Made by a program: the position numbers and the translations under genes
Notes under the pieces: generated by a model
Databases searched by the model: none
The model's input: only the letters and a program-made list of their open reading frames with translations
What the model was told of the DNA's origin: nothing
Assembly (NCBI GenBank): GCA_964350865.1
Contig: CAYGLJ010000011.1
Coordinates: forward strand, 1-30,337
DNA from: Pontimonas sp964350865
GTDB lineage: Bacteria > Actinomycetota > Actinomycetes > Actinomycetales > Microbacteriaceae
Direction of reading: 5' to 3'
DNA length: 30,337 nt
In this document: piece after piece, positions 30,318 to 30,337 of the stretch
Layout: each line of letters begins with the position of its first letter
Position numbering within the stretch: position 1 is the first letter of the stretch

Positions 30318-30337
30318 TGGGGCCTCTGGATGGGGCC

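Noticed and set aside
30301..30337. ATG at 30301 opening a frame that runs off the window (MTLLLFGASGWG)
   Set aside because: The ATG lies in the loop of the intrinsic terminator and no ribosome binding site or correctly spaced -10 box precedes it; too short to judge.
1..30337. Search for defence systems, insertion sequences, CRISPR arrays, attachment sites and biosynthetic clusters
   Set aside because: No transposase, integrase, regularly spaced repeat, terminal inverted repeat or cluster of unknown genes is visible. Both tRNA genes have intact neighbours and no repeated 3' end that would mark an integrated element.

Overview
The window is an ordinary, very compact stretch of an actinobacterial chromosome. 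The gene neighbourhoods (rsmI-metG-tatD-ksgA-ispE, glmU-prs, rplY-pth-mfd-mazG, eno-FtsB/DivIC-DUF501, lemA-htpX, greA-DUF4307, hemolysin III-cis-prenyltransferase), the moderately high GC content, the frequent GTG starts and the family types (Rv1086-like prenyltransferase, DUF4307, DUF501) all point to Actinomycetota. The S8 protease/NDH-2 block and the protein types fit Microbacteriaceae best. Very short intergenic spaces, overlapping genes and missing members of known neighbourhoods suggest a small, streamlined (perhaps aquatic) genome. The family and lifestyle are inference, not shown by the sequence.

Layout: 1-5072 is a plus-strand run of rsmI (5' cut by the window edge), metG, tatD, ksgA and a BASS-type membrane transporter, with overlapping or nearly touching genes. 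ispE (5106-6005) has its own promoter and converges on a minus-strand pair, a MarR regulator followed by lspA. tRNA-Gln, glmU and prs follow on plus. A minus-strand 111-residue membrane protein lies back-to-back with an APC amino-acid permease. Then come rplY (with a long structured leader), pth, mfd, mazG, hisS, eno, an FtsB/DivIC-like division protein, DUF501, a membrane-anchored subtilase and a type II NADH dehydrogenase. tRNA-Leu, lemA, htpX, an AI-2E-family membrane protein and threonine dehydratase follow. At the right end greA and a DUF4307 gene are on minus, a 76-residue membrane protein is on plus, hemolysin III is on minus, and a cis-prenyltransferase with a clear intrinsic terminator closes the window.

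Together these are housekeeping genes: translation (metG, rsmI, ksgA, rplY, pth, hisS, two tRNAs), precursor supply for envelope and nucleotides (glmU, ispE, cis-prenyltransferase, prs), transcription and repair (mfd, greA, mazG), envelope maintenance (lspA, lemA, htpX, S8 protease, FtsB/DivIC-like) and central metabolism (eno, ndh, ilvA).

I saw no mobile element, CRISPR array, defence system or secondary-metabolite cluster, and no stretch of 300 bases without a gene. The most notable signals are: (1) pth has no ATG/GTG/TTG start in front of its essential N-terminus; (2) many genes carry a -10 hexamer exactly 6-7 nt before the start codon, the mark of leaderless mRNAs; (3) a tRNA with anticodon UAA has a short class I variable arm; (4) the rplY leader can sequester its own Shine-Dalgarno sequence; (5) rpfB and mca are absent from neighbourhoods where they usually sit.
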